This document shows positions 9,098 to 18,716 of a stretch of DNA of 64,000 bases, piece by piece (the first letter of the stretch is position 1; each line of letters starts with the position of its first letter). Position numbers and translations under genes: made by a program. The stretch is from Hahella sp050299855 (lineage in GTDB: Bacteria; Pseudomonadota; Gammaproteobacteria; Pseudomonadales; Oleiphilaceae): the NCBI GenBank assembly GCA_050299855.1, contig JBNKWQ010000002.1, forward strand, positions 7,440-71,439, in the 5' to 3' direction. The notes beneath the pieces are model-generated. The model saw only the letters and a list, made by a program, of their open reading frames with translations. It made no database searches and was not told the origin of the DNA.

Positions 9098-10666
9098 GTG
9101 AGCGACAGCTTGATTCAGGCCCTTAAAAAACCAGCCACTTACAGCCACCCTGTGGCGGACGTTCAGCTTATCGAAACCCATATATCCTGGGTATTTCTCA
9201 CTGGAACCTATGCCTATAAGGTTAAGAAACCCATGGATTATGGGTTTCTGGATTTCACAACGCTCGACAAGCGCAAATTCTTCTGCGAAGAGGAAGTTCG
9301 CCTGAATCGCCGCCTTGCCCCTGATATTTACCTGGATGTGGTGCCTATTACCGGTACACCACAAGCACCGGTAGTTGGCGGCGAGGGAGAGCCTTTCGAG
9401 TATGCCGTCAAGATGCGCCAGTTCAACCCGCAAACCCTGGACAAACTACCGGCGGATGCTCCCGAATGGGAAGGCTACCTGGACCAGCTGGCCAATAAGA
9501 TTGCTGATTTTCATTTGAACCATACGGATAAAACAGATGCTGGAATGGATTACGGACATCCAGATGTCATCTACGCGCCTGTACAGCAAAACTTTGACCA
9601 GATTCGCCCGCTGCTGTCAGACCCAAAAGAACTACAGCAGCTCCAGTATCTGGAAGGCTGGGCAGAGAGCACTTTCCAGCGCTTGCGGGACTTAATGGAA
9701 AGCCGGGACAAAAATGGCTTTGTCCTGGAAGGCCACGGGGATATGCACTTGGGCAATGTGACCGTGCTGAACGGTGAAGTGACCCTGTTTGACTGTATTG
9801 AATTCAACGACTCTTTCCGTTGGCGGGACGTTTACAGTGACCTGGGATTTTTGTTGATGGACCTGGAAGACCGTGGACTAAAAGGCCAGGGTTACAGAGT
9901 ACTGAATACTTACCTGGAACATACTGGGGACTTTGAAGGCCTGGCATTACTTCCCTTCTATAAAGCCTACACGGCGATGGTACGCTGCAAAATTGCCCTG
10001 TTCACCATGGGCGCTCCGGGAATCAGCGAGGCCATGCGCGAAGCGGAACGGGCAAAATACAGACGCTACATGGATCTGGCCGAATCTTATATGGCTGTTC
10101 CCGCCCGTTTCATGATTATTACTCACGGTGTGTCCGGCTCAGGTAAAACCACGATTAGCAGCCACCTTCTGCAACGGCTAGGCGCTATTCGCCTGCGCTC
10201 AGACGTGGAAAGGAAGAGGCTGTTTGGCTTGAAGCCCCTGGATAAAACCGAATCAGCGCTGGATGCCGGCATCTATACCGCAGAAGCCAGCAGCAAAACC
10301 TATGACCTTATGGCCCAGGAAGCCGAAGCACTGCTTAAAATTGGGCAGGCTGTCATTCTGGATGCAACCTTCCTGCGTCAAAGCCAACGCGAGCAGATGG
10401 AAGAAGTAGCCAGCGAACAAGGTGTGCCCTTTGCTATCGTTGATTGCAAAGCACCTGAAGGCAAGATCGAGGAATGGCTGGAACAACGCGCCGCTGAAGC
10501 CAAGGATGCAGCTGAAGCCAATGTTGATGTCATGCATCACCAATTGGAAGCGGCCGAGCCCTTCACGGCAGAGGAACTCTCCCATGTCGTCGCCCTGGCC
10601 ACCGACAATCTGGAAGAAATTGACGCACTGGCAGACCGGCTGGCGGCCAAGCTGGGAAGAAACTAG
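9098..10666 (+). CDS. Bifunctional aminoglycoside phosphotransferase-like kinase / P-loop ATPase
   Basis: A 522-residue two-domain protein. The N-terminal ~330 residues have an APH/choline-kinase fold with the catalytic motif HGDMHLGNV and the Mg-binding FDCIEFND. The C-terminal part is a zeta-toxin/nucleotide-kinase-like P-loop (GVSGSGKTT near residue 350). GTG at 9098 is preferred because AAAAGGAG lies six bases upstream; ATG 9077 and TTG 9032 are poorer. This fusion is widespread in proteobacteria, and I know of no established substrate. Confidence 0.85.
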   Translation: MSDSLIQALKKPATYSHPVADVQLIETHISWVFLTGTYAYKVKKPMDYGFLDFTTLDKRKFFCEEEVRLNRRLAPDIYLDVVPITGTPQAPVVGGEGEPFEYAVKMRQFNPQTLDKLPADAPEWEGYLDQLANKIADFHLNHTDKTDAGMDYGHPDVIYAPVQQNFDQIRPLLSDPKELQQLQYLEGWAESTFQRLRDLMESRDKNGFVLEGHGDMHLGNVTVLNGEVTLFDCIEFNDSFRWRDVYSDLGFLLMDLEDRGLKGQGYRVLNTYLEHTGDFEGLALLPFYKAYTAMVRCKIALFTMGAPGISEAMREAERAKYRRYMDLAESYMAVPARFMIITHGVSGSGKTTISSHLLQRLGAIRLRSDVERKRLFGLKPLDKTESALDAGIYTAEASSKTYDLMAQEAEALLKIGQAVILDATFLRQSQREQMEEVASEQGVPFAIVDCKAPEGKIEEWLEQRAAEAKDAAEANVDVMHHQLEAAEPFTAEELSHVVALATDNLEEIDALADRLAAKLGRN

Positions 10667-10902
10667 CCCCTTTTACCAGAGTTGCCAAGGGCGGTGTGTT
10701 TACAGCAAAACACCCGCCCGCCGGCATATCGCCCACAGCCCCCGGCCACTTACTCGCCATTTGCCCGCCACTTACCTGACTGGGCCAATTGCGCTGCAAA
10801 TGGCACTGCACCCGAGGCTGTCTATACTGAAATCAGCCCCAAACAATTGGCAGTTAACATGAATGCCTACTGATGGCGATACCTTCCAGCAAGGAGACAC
10901 CT

Positions 10903-11250
10903 ATGGACCAAGTCAAAATCATTGATCATCCGATGTATAAGCTGCTAAGGGATGAAAAGGTGGCGGAATTTAATGCACTGAAACAGAAAGGTGAGGCTAC
11001 CCCCAGCCTCGAACTCTGTGATTTTCGCGGGTTGGATCTACGGGGGTTGGATGCTAAAGGGTTGAATCTCGGCGGAGCCTATTTTCGTGGCGCGGATCTT
11101 CGCGGCATCGACTTCCGTGAAACCAATTTGGAAGGCGCCAGCATCGCGGCCACCAAAATATCCGGCTGTTATTTCCCTTTGGCTCTGCAGCCTGATGAAA
11201 TCATCATGTCCCTGACCCATGGCACCCGCATGCGCTACCATTCTACCTGA
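10903..11250 (+). CDS. Pentapeptide-repeat protein
   Basis: A 115-residue protein whose middle (residues ~35-90) is built of A(D/N)LxG-type pentapeptides (DFRGLDLRGLDAKGLNLGG and on). Such stretches fold as a right-handed quadrilateral beta-helix. ATG at 10903 has AAGGAG seven bases upstream and is preferred over ATG 10873. The Rieske reading frame continues in the same frame directly behind its TGA stop. No function can be assigned beyond the fold. Confidence 0.85.
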   Translation: MDQVKIIDHPMYKLLRDEKVAEFNALKQKGEATPSLELCDFRGLDLRGLDAKGLNLGGAYFRGADLRGIDFRETNLEGASIAATKISGCYFPLALQPDEIIMSLTHGTRMRYHST

Positions 11251-11259
11251 GGTATTGAT

Positions 11260-11613
11260 ATAACAGCTAAATCGACTACCATCCTGGGAACCATTGCCAG
11301 TAGCGAACTGGGCAACCTTGCCGATAGCGAGTGCCGGGGTTTCAGCTTCGAGCTGGGTAATGTCTTTGTTGTTCGTCAACGTCAGGATTATTATGCCTAC
11401 CGTAACCATTGCCCCCACCTGGGCATTGAATTGGAGTGGTTACCAGATCAATTCCTCGATCATGCCAGGCAGTTTATTCATTGCAGCACCCATGGCGCCC
11501 TGTTCCTGATTGAAGATGGCCTTTGTATCTCCGGCCCTTGTCAGGGCCAATCTCTTACTCCGCTCCAGATACAGTTTGATGGCGAATACGTGCGCTTTGT
11601 CGATGCTGCATAA
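11260..11613 (+). CDS. Rieske [2Fe-2S] protein, no canonical start codon
   Basis: The reading frame encodes a small Rieske ferredoxin-like protein with both cluster-binding boxes: HCPHLG and, about 25 residues later, HCSTHGALF. It ends FVDAA at 11613. Between the preceding in-frame TGA (11248-11250) and the conserved core there is no ATG, GTG or TTG; the first TTG (11431) lies after the first cluster box. Candidate starts are ATT 11254, ATA 11260, ATC 11281 or CTG 11284. GAGG at 11249-11252 would suit ATA 11260. Non-canonical initiation, coupling to the pentapeptide gene or a disrupted gene are the alternatives. The protein family is clear; the start is a guess. Confidence 0.65.
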   Translation: MTAKSTTILGTIASSELGNLADSECRGFSFELGNVFVVRQRQDYYAYRNHCPHLGIELEWLPDQFLDHARQFIHCSTHGALFLIEDGLCISGPCQGQSLTPLQIQFDGEYVRFVDAA

Positions 11614-11686
11614 AATGTCCTGCATTAGGAGAATCAGACGGACAGATTTTACTGTTGGCTTGAATCATCACCCTGCCTGCCATCTA

Positions 11687-11716
11687 GCCCGTATCAATCT
11701 AGCCCGTATCAATCTC
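11687..11716. repeat. 15-bp tandem duplication at sfsA 3' end
   Basis: The unit TAGCCCGTATCAATC occurs twice in a row; one copy holds the sfsA stop codon and last codons. It resembles the short duplication at the end of hemL and looks like replication slippage. Confidence 0.7.
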
Positions 11717-12424
11717 ATCCGAATAAACGGGCACCGCAGCCTCGATAACGATCTCATCCGGTGATATTCGGCTCTTATATCCTATGACTTCCACCCCGGC
11801 AGCTTTGGCAGCCTTCAACGCACCAGCGTATACAGGGTCAATATGTGCCGCAGCCCGAACGCTCTCAATCCCTGTGTGGTTCACCACATAACACAGCACT
11901 GCGCGGAAACCCTGCTGCACCATGGTGGCCAGTTCTTCCAGGTGTTTAGTGGCACGGGCACTTACCGCATCCGGAAAATAGCCTTGCCCATGCTCAAGCA
12001 AGGTGACATTTTTCACCTCCACATAACAGTCCGGCATTGTGTCATGCCCGCTTAACAACCAGTCTGCACGGCTGTTCTGAAGTCCATAGCGGACTTCAGG
12101 GCGCATCTCTGAGTATCCCTGCAGCTCTTTAATCACCCCCGCCTTGACCGCCTCTCCAACCAGAGCGTTAGGCCTTGAAGTGTTGATACATATCCAATGA
12201 CCTGCCTGAGTCTGTCCCAACTCCCAGGTAAAGGGATATTTACGCTTGGGATTTTCAGCACGACTGTAATAGACACGGGTACCTGGCTCGGCACAGCCTT
12301 TCATTGATCCTGTATTAGGACAATGCAACGTCAGCTCCTGACCACTATCCAAACGAATATCGGCCAGGAAACGTTTGTAACGCTGAATCAGGGTACCGGC
12401 TACGGGTTCCAAGTGTAGTTTCAA
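11699..12424 (-). CDS. sfsA: DNA/RNA nuclease / sugar fermentation stimulation protein SfsA
   Basis: A 241-residue protein with the SfsA signature: N-terminal RYKRFLADI, HCPNTGSMKGC, the PD-(D/E)XK-like segment CYVEVKNVTL and the C-terminal AAHIDPVYAGALKAAKAAGVEV. The protein binds DNA and is reported as a nuclease; its role in maltose metabolism in E. coli is indirect. It is transcribed away from dksA, which starts 270 bases to the right. Confidence 0.92.
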   Translation of the reverse strand: MKLHLEPVAGTLIQRYKRFLADIRLDSGQELTLHCPNTGSMKGCAEPGTRVYYSRAENPKRKYPFTWELGQTQAGHWICINTSRPNALVGEAVKAGVIKELQGYSEMRPEVRYGLQNSRADWLLSGHDTMPDCYVEVKNVTLLEHGQGYFPDAVSARATKHLEELATMVQQGFRAVLCYVVNHTGIESVRAAAHIDPVYAGALKAAKAAGVEVIGYKSRISPDEIVIEAAVPVYSDEIDTG

Positions 12425-12690
12425 AAAAGCCTCCTTTTAGTGCACTATTAGGCATTTGGATCTGAATATTGGGGATACAAAGTTATAACGATAAAAATTC
12501 TCAAAACAAATTTAATGGGCTACTTTGAAAAGAGTTGGCGCGAAGGACAGAGATCTGCTATTTTTCGCACGCTTAGCGGCGGTTAAATCGCCAATCATAC
12601 CAAACAGGTGGCTCCCGGACCTATCAGCCATGGCCTATTACAGGCCTGATGGAAGGGATCGCCGGGCAGTTTCAACATGGGGCAGAGCAT

Positions 12691-13131
12691 ATGCCAAAGA
12701 CACAAGCGAAAAGCGCTGAAAAGTTTACTAATTTCACACCTTACGAGCCTAAGAAGGGTGAGGAATACATGAGTGCCGGTCAGCTTGAGCACTTTAAACA
12801 GATGTTGCTGGACTGGAAACAGGAACTCATGGAAGAAGTGGACCGCACCATGCATCACATGCAGGAGGATGCGGCCAATTATGCAGATCCCAGCGATCGG
12901 GCCACCCAGGAAGAAGAGTTCAGCCTGGAACTGAGAACCCGGGACCGTGAACGCAAGCTGATTAAAAAGATTGACCAGACCATCGAACTGATTGACCGTC
13001 AGGACTATGGCTTCTGCGATTCCTGTGGTGTTGAGATCGGTATCCGTCGCCTGGAAGCGCGCCCCACAGCAACACTTTGCATTGATTGCAAAACGCTGGC
13101 GGAAATCAAGGAAAAACAGACCGGCATCTAA
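12691..13131 (+). CDS. dksA: RNA polymerase-binding transcription factor DksA
   Basis: A 146-residue coiled-coil protein with the tip motif DPSDRATQEEEF and the four-cysteine zinc finger CDSCG...CIDCK. It binds the RNA polymerase secondary channel and, with ppGpp, represses rRNA and activates amino-acid promoters. ATG 12691 gives the usual length and N-terminus; ATG 12649 is less likely. gluQRS follows after 24 bases, the classical dksA-gluQRS pair. Confidence 0.95.
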   Translation: MPKTQAKSAEKFTNFTPYEPKKGEEYMSAGQLEHFKQMLLDWKQELMEEVDRTMHHMQEDAANYADPSDRATQEEEFSLELRTRDRERKLIKKIDQTIELIDRQDYGFCDSCGVEIGIRRLEARPTATLCIDCKTLAEIKEKQTGI

Positions 13132-13155
13132 TCTGCTGCGGTCCAGTTTCGGCCC

Positions 13156-14058
13156 ATGCCGTCATCCAGTGTTCCCTACAGGGGGCGATTCGCCCCCTCT
13201 CCAACTGGCCCCCTCCATTTCGGCTCTCTTGTCGGCGCCCTCTGCAGCTATCTGGATGCCAGACAGCATCAGGGCGAATGGCTCCTTCGCATCGAAGACA
13301 TCGATCCTTTAAGAGAACAACCCGGTGCCGGAGATAAAATTCTGCAGTCCCTGGAAGCCCACCATCTGTTCTGGGATAGGCAGGTATCCTACCAGTCTCA
13401 ACACCAAGCCCGTTATGAGTACATTCTTGCCCAGTTGTTAGCACAGCGATTTGTGTATTTCTGCCCATGCAGCAGACGCCAATTACAGGAACGCCAGGGT
13501 CGCCATCTATTGGCCTGCGAACAACGCCTTGTTAATCAGGCTTCAGGTCTCGCGCTACGCTTTGCCGTTACTGAGGGTTGTCATTATTTTGCTGACACTT
13601 TTCAAGGTGATATTACTTATACCCTGCACCCAGGAACCGATGACTTTGTCCTCAAGCGCAAGGAAGGCTTCTATGCCTATCAGCTGGCGGTGGTCAGTGA
13701 TGATATCGCCCAGCAGATAACCCATGTAGTCAGGGGTATCGACCTTATCGAGTCGACCCCCCTGCAACTGCAACTCTATCAAGCAATCGGGGCTGCACCT
13801 CCGCAATTTGGTCACTTCCCGGTAGTCGTCACCCAGGACGGCCAGAAGCTGAGCAAACAACGGCTATCTCCAGCATTGGATGATCGGACGGTTATGCGCA
13901 ACCTGCGTCTCGCAGCCCAAGCCCTACAGCTTCTGTCACAACAAGAACCATGCCCGGAGCAGCCGGATACCTTGCTGGAACTACTGGTACAACGCTGGTC
14001 TATTCGTCATCTAGCCGGCGTCAAAGCACTTCCCGCCCCTGCGGAAGAAGTTGTTTGA
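13156..14058 (+). CDS. gluQRS: Glutamyl-Q tRNA(Asp) synthetase
   Basis: A 300-residue paralogue of the GluRS catalytic domain without an anticodon-binding domain. It attaches glutamate to queuosine in tRNA-Asp. Visible are the HIGH-like box (RFAPSPTGPLHFGSLVGAL), the zinc-binding CPCSRR...C segment near residue 105 and the KMSKS-like KLSKQ near 232. It lies directly downstream of dksA and upstream of the cbr locus. Confidence 0.95.
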   Translation: MPSSSVPYRGRFAPSPTGPLHFGSLVGALCSYLDARQHQGEWLLRIEDIDPLREQPGAGDKILQSLEAHHLFWDRQVSYQSQHQARYEYILAQLLAQRFVYFCPCSRRQLQERQGRHLLACEQRLVNQASGLALRFAVTEGCHYFADTFQGDITYTLHPGTDDFVLKRKEGFYAYQLAVVSDDIAQQITHVVRGIDLIESTPLQLQLYQAIGAAPPQFGHFPVVVTQDGQKLSKQRLSPALDDRTVMRNLRLAAQALQLLSQQEPCPEQPDTLLELLVQRWSIRHLAGVKALPAPAEEVV

Positions 14059-14181
14059 TTCTTTTCAGATCTTCATACCACACCAGTTTGCATAGCATAA
14101 GAGTTTGCCGGAAAAGGAATTTTTGCATGGATGACACGGGTTCAGTACCATGTCGGGGTCGTAATTGAGGCCATAAATTGC

Positions 14182-14358
14182 ATGTATATCTACCGTTTGG
14201 TCTTTTTGTTGATATTGGGGGTTTATATCTTTTCCCCGGTCATTATGGACTGGTGGATAGCCCCCGGCGGCGCCTGGTACCGCCCTTACGTCATATGGCT
14301 GGCTATTATCGCACTCGCCTACTGGCTGGAACGCAAGCGGGGGCCGAATGAACTTTAG
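14182..14358 (+). CDS. Small membrane protein upstream of CbrA (CbrX-like)
   Basis: A 58-residue protein with two hydrophobic segments separated by DWWIAPGGAWYRP. It overlaps the cbrA start by 11 bases, so translation is probably coupled. Pseudomonas carries a small ORF (named cbrX, from memory) in this place. ATG 14182 is chosen because the residues before it look non-native. Position and topology support homology; function is unknown. Confidence 0.75.
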   Translation: MYIYRLVFLLILGVYIFSPVIMDWWIAPGGAWYRPYVIWLAIIALAYWLERKRGPNEL

Positions 14359-17305
14359 CGCCTGGCAATTGCTGGGCATGGGCGGAATCTACCTTTCGGT
14401 ATTATTCGGACTGGCCTACCTGAGTGAACGCGGTCTGGTGCCTTTGCGTTGGGTTCGACACCCGGCAGTTTACATACTCTCCCTTGGTGTCTATGCCAGT
14501 GCTTGGGCCTTTTACGGCTCTGTCGGCCTGGCCTTCGAATACGGTTATGGCTTCCTGGCGTTTTACCTGGGCATTTGCGGCGCTTTTCTGCTGGCCCCGG
14601 TATTATTGATGCCTATTCTCAGGATTGCCAAATCCTACCAGCTTACGTCTATAGCCGACCTTTTCACCTTCCGCTACCGTAGCCAGTGGGCGGGAACCCT
14701 CAGCACCATGTGCATGATCGTCAGCTCCATGTGCCTGCTTGCCCTCCAATTCCAGGCTGTCATGACATCCATGGAAGTGCTGACCGGCTCCAGCCATGAT
14801 TTCTGGGTCGGTTTGGGGTTCTGCTGCTTGGTGGTGATATTTACCATTTTCTTCGGTGCCCGGGGGCAGTCCCGGGTGGAACGTCATCCCAGTTTGATTG
14901 TCGGCATCGCCCTGGAAGGCCTGTTCAAGATTGTCATTATCCTGGTCCTCGGCATTATTGTTTCCTACAAGGTTTTTGGCGGTTTCGGCGAAGTCAGTCA
15001 GTGGCTCACAGAAAATGCCCAGCGGGTCAGCTCAATGGATCGACATTTGGAAGATGGACCCTGGCGGGCCCTACTGCTGATATTTTTCGCTTCGGCACTG
15101 GTGATGCCACACATGTTTCACATGATTTTCACCGAAAACCTGAATTCCCAGGCACTCTATAAAGCCAGCTGGGGGCTTCCCCTCTACCTGCTGCTGATCA
15201 GCATTCCCGTCCCTATATTTATGTGGGCTGGAATAAAAATGTCAGTACCAACTTCTCCGGACTACTTCATCCTTGGGCTGGGCTCACGCCTGGACCTGCC
15301 TTGGTTTAATTCAGTGGCATTTCTTGGCGGTCTGACCGCTGCATCCGGGTTACTGATAGTAAGCTGCCTGGCCCTGGCTTCAATGACCCTCAACCATATT
15401 ATTCTACCGGTGTACCAACCGCTGGCCCGCAGTGACATCTACAGCTGGCTGACCTGGGTGCGCCGGTTGCTGATCACAATAATCCTCGGCAGCGCTTATG
15501 TATTCGCAGTCTGGCTGAACAACCGTCTGAGCTTGTCAGAGCTTGGCGTGCTGGCATTCTCCGCCGGTCTGCAGCTATTACCCGGCGTCCTTAGCGTTAT
15601 CTACTGGCCACTGGGCAATCGCTTTGGGTTTATTTGGGGCCTCTGTACAGGTTTCGGCATTTGGTTGATAACCCTGGCGCTACCGATGGTGTTAGGCATT
15701 GACTTGACGACAATGGGGCTTTGGCCATCCGACTATCGCCTGAATACTAGCGACTGGCACTATTATGTGATGTTTTCCCTGACCGCTAACATTGGCGTCT
15801 TTGTTGCCCTGTCACTCTTTTTCAAGATGTCACCTGAAGAAGAGCGTTCAGCTCAGGCCTGCTCAGTCGATACTCTAATGCGACCTTCCCGGCGGGAGTT
15901 GATTGCCGCCAGCTCAGAAGAATTTAAAGACTTTCTTGCAGTACCGCTGGGTCAAAAGGCGGCAGACCGCGAAGTCAACCATGCAATAGCCCAGCTGCAA
16001 CTGCAGGAGGTGGAATTCCGCCCCTATGCTCTGCGACGTTTGCGCGACCAGATTGAGGCGAATCTGTCAGGTCTTTTGGGACCTGCCATCGCCCAGGATA
16101 TCGTCAAGCAGTACCTGCAGTTCAAACCGGCAAGCAGCTCAGCTCCTGCTCAGGATATTTACTTTGTTGAAACCAAACTGGAGGACTACCACCACCGCTT
16201 GAGCGGATTGGCCGGCGAGCTGGATACTTTGCGCCGTTACCATCGCCAGACCCTGCAGAACCTTCCTATTGCTTCCTGTTCATTGGGAGTGGATTTAGAA
16301 GTACTGATGTGGAACCAGGCCATGGAACATATTACGGGCATTAGCGCGCCGCAGGTTATAGGTTCACATATCAGCTCCATCGATCCTCCCTGGGCCGAAC
16401 TATTGTTTACCTTCGCCAATGACGAGGACAGACACGTCTCCAAGAAGCGCATCGACCTTGAAGGTCGTCCCCACTGGTTTAACCTGCACAAAGCCACCAT
16501 CGACAGCGATGCGGCAGGGCAGGTTCTGATGATTGAGGACTATACCGAAACCCAGCTGTTGGAAGAGGAACTGATTCACAGCGAGCGCCTGGCTTCTGTC
16601 GGCCGACTCGCCGCAGGTGTTGCTCATGAAATCGGCAACCCGGTGACCGGTATCGCCTGCCTGGCACAGAACCTAAAGCTAATGACCGGTGATGATGAAG
16701 TATTACAGGCCGCCAGCCAGATTACCGACCAGACCCAACGCATCTCGCGCATACTGCAAACCCTGATGCGTTTCAGCCGGTCGGGAAATTACAGCCAGTC
16801 AGTACAGCACGAACCGACCCAACTCAAACGTTGCGTTGACGAGGCAATCCACTTACTCTCTCTTTCTGCAGCGAACCCGCAAGTCGACTTTATTAATGAA
16901 GTTCCGGGCCATATTAATGTCATGGGGGATGGCCAGCGGCTGGTACAGGTGTTTGTCAATCTTCTCAGCAATGCACGTGACGCGTCACTGCAGGAGGGTC
17001 GCATCTGGGTCAGGGCAGGCATTGAGGATTACACCACCAGGATCGAAGTGGAAGACGAAGGCTCCGGCATCGAAACCGAGCAGATTGATCATCTATTTGA
17101 ACCTTTTTTCACTACCAAAGATCCTGACAAGGGCACCGGTTTAGGTTTAGCTTTGGTATACAGTATTGTAGAAGAACATTACGGCCACATCCGAATTGAA
17201 AGTCCCGCTGATCCGGATACCGGCCTGGGTACCCGCGTGGTCATGCAAATTCCCGCTGCGGCTGCTGAAAAATTTCCGCCGAATGAAATACACACGGAAT
17301 CCTGA
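14348..17305 (+). CDS. cbrA: Sensor histidine kinase CbrA with SLC5 transporter-like domain
   Basis: A 985-residue hybrid of a sodium/solute symporter-like membrane domain (~1-500, about 12-13 TM helices), a linker (~500-630), a PAS domain (~630-735), HisKA with phospho-acceptor H760 (GVAHEIGNP) and HATPase_c (NLLSNARDAS, DEGSGI, GTGLGLALVYS). CbrA governs carbon/nitrogen balance and use of amino acids such as histidine; its transporter domain takes up histidine in Pseudomonas. The cbrB gene follows after three bases. Confidence 0.93.
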   Translation: MNFSAWQLLGMGGIYLSVLFGLAYLSERGLVPLRWVRHPAVYILSLGVYASAWAFYGSVGLAFEYGYGFLAFYLGICGAFLLAPVLLMPILRIAKSYQLTSIADLFTFRYRSQWAGTLSTMCMIVSSMCLLALQFQAVMTSMEVLTGSSHDFWVGLGFCCLVVIFTIFFGARGQSRVERHPSLIVGIALEGLFKIVIILVLGIIVSYKVFGGFGEVSQWLTENAQRVSSMDRHLEDGPWRALLLIFFASALVMPHMFHMIFTENLNSQALYKASWGLPLYLLLISIPVPIFMWAGIKMSVPTSPDYFILGLGSRLDLPWFNSVAFLGGLTAASGLLIVSCLALASMTLNHIILPVYQPLARSDIYSWLTWVRRLLITIILGSAYVFAVWLNNRLSLSELGVLAFSAGLQLLPGVLSVIYWPLGNRFGFIWGLCTGFGIWLITLALPMVLGIDLTTMGLWPSDYRLNTSDWHYYVMFSLTANIGVFVALSLFFKMSPEEERSAQACSVDTLMRPSRRELIAASSEEFKDFLAVPLGQKAADREVNHAIAQLQLQEVEFRPYALRRLRDQIEANLSGLLGPAIAQDIVKQYLQFKPASSSAPAQDIYFVETKLEDYHHRLSGLAGELDTLRRYHRQTLQNLPIASCSLGVDLEVLMWNQAMEHITGISAPQVIGSHISSIDPPWAELLFTFANDEDRHVSKKRIDLEGRPHWFNLHKATIDSDAAGQVLMIEDYTETQLLEEELIHSERLASVGRLAAGVAHEIGNPVTGIACLAQNLKLMTGDDEVLQAASQITDQTQRISRILQTLMRFSRSGNYSQSVQHEPTQLKRCVDEAIHLLSLSAANPQVDFINEVPGHINVMGDGQRLVQVFVNLLSNARDASLQEGRIWVRAGIEDYTTRIEVEDEGSGIETEQIDHLFEPFFTTKDPDKGTGLGLALVYSIVEEHYGHIRIESPADPDTGLGTRVVMQIPAAAAEKFPPNEIHTES

Positions 17306-17308
17306 TAT

Positions 17309-18691
17309 ATGGCTTTAATCTTAGTAGTTGAAGACGAAAGCATTATTCGCTCAGCCCTCAAGCGTCTACTCGAACACAACAGTCACCAAGTACTCGAAGC
17401 TGAGTCGGTAGACGCCGCCGTGACCATTATTGAAGAGACGCCTCCCGATATAATCGTCTCTGATCTGCGCTTACCCGGCAGGCCGGGTACAGATCTGATT
17501 ACGCTAACCGATATTCCGGTACTTATCATGACCAGCTACGCGAGCCTGAGGTCTGCCGTGGATTCCATGAAGCTGGGCGCGATGGACTACATTGCCAAAC
17601 CCTTTGATCATGATGAGATGCTGACTTCAATTCAGGCCATTCTTGATCGCAAAGCACATAAGGTCAGCACTCCACCTGTTGCAACATTAATTAGTGATAC
17701 AGCCTCCCAGCAGGCGGATCTGCATCAGATCATGTTTGGCGAATGCGAGGAAATGCAGAAACTTTTTGACCTGATAGGTAAGGTAGCTCCCACTGATACT
17801 ACTGTTCTGATTCAGGGAGAGTCCGGTACGGGCAAAGAGCTTGCGGCCAAGGCACTACATATGTTGAGCCCTCGCCAGCCGGCCCCCCTGATATCGGTAA
17901 ACTGCGCCGCTATTCCCGAAACCCTGATTGAATCCGAGTTATTTGGCCATGAGAAAGGCGCCTTTACCGGTGCCGTGGGGGCTAGAAGCGGTCTGATTGA
18001 AGCCGCCGATGGCGGCACACTGTTTCTGGACGAAATAGGTGAATTACCCCTCGAAGCCCAGGCCCGGTTGTTACGAGTATTACAGGAAGGTGAAATCCGC
18101 CGGGTCGGTTCCACTTTGTCCAAGAAAGTAGACGTGCGCCTGGTTGCAGCAACCCATCGTAATCTGAAAGCCATGACCAAAACCGGCGAATTCAGAGAAG
18201 ACCTTTATTACCGCCTGAATGTCATGCAGTTGAAAATCCCCCCCCTGCGCGCCCGGGAAGAGGATGTAATCGGGCTTGCCAAAATGCTGCTGAAAAAAAT
18301 TGGCCAGCGCATGAATAAACCAAACCTCAAATTTGACCGTGACGCCCTCCTGGTTATCCGTCACTACCAATGGCCCGGCAACGTTCGTGAAATGGAAAAT
18401 GCTGTCGAACGGGCAGTTATCCTGTCAGACAGTGACGAGATATCGGCCAATCTGCTGGACATTGAACTAGAAGGAGAATACGAACTTCCAGAAGGTATGA
18501 TGGGGGCTGAAAAGGGTGGAGATAAGGCCGCCGACCTATCCCTGGAAGACTACTTTCAACATTTTGTCCTGGAAAATCAGGACACAATGAGCGAAACCGA
18601 ACTGGCCAAGAAGCTGGGCATTAGCCGCAAAAGCTTGTGGGAGCGGCGACAACGCCTGGGCATACCCAGGACTAAAAAGAGTGTAAAGTAA
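17309..18691 (+). CDS. cbrB: Sigma-54-dependent response regulator CbrB
   Basis: A 460-residue NtrC-type activator. It has a receiver domain (1-120, acceptor D52 in SDLRLPG), a AAA+ domain with Walker A GESGTGKE, the sigma-54 contact loop GAFTGA and Walker B LFLDEIGELP, and a Fis-type HTH (ELAKKLGISRKSLWERR). With CbrA it activates sigma-54 promoters. The sigma-54 promoter of the RNA immediately downstream is its most likely target, as for crcZ in Pseudomonas. Confidence 0.94.
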   Translation: MALILVVEDESIIRSALKRLLEHNSHQVLEAESVDAAVTIIEETPPDIIVSDLRLPGRPGTDLITLTDIPVLIMTSYASLRSAVDSMKLGAMDYIAKPFDHDEMLTSIQAILDRKAHKVSTPPVATLISDTASQQADLHQIMFGECEEMQKLFDLIGKVAPTDTTVLIQGESGTGKELAAKALHMLSPRQPAPLISVNCAAIPETLIESELFGHEKGAFTGAVGARSGLIEAADGGTLFLDEIGELPLEAQARLLRVLQEGEIRRVGSTLSKKVDVRLVAATHRNLKAMTKTGEFREDLYYRLNVMQLKIPPLRAREEDVIGLAKMLLKKIGQRMNKPNLKFDRDALLVIRHYQWPGNVREMENAVERAVILSDSDEISANLLDIELEGEYELPEGMMGAEKGGDKAADLSLEDYFQHFVLENQDTMSETELAKKLGISRKSLWERRQRLGIPRTKKSVK

Positions 18692-18694
18692 TCT

Positions 18695-18716
18695 AACGGT
18701 AACACAACGGTAACAC
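18695..18716 (+). repeat. Tandem AACGGTAACAC motif (possible CbrB site)
   Basis: The 11-base unit AACGGTAACAC is repeated exactly, directly behind the cbrB stop. The core ACGGTAACACTTT recurs at 18988-19000, and its inverse GTTACC lies at 18950-18955. Recurrence upstream of a sigma-54 promoter suggests activator binding. Confidence 0.5.
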
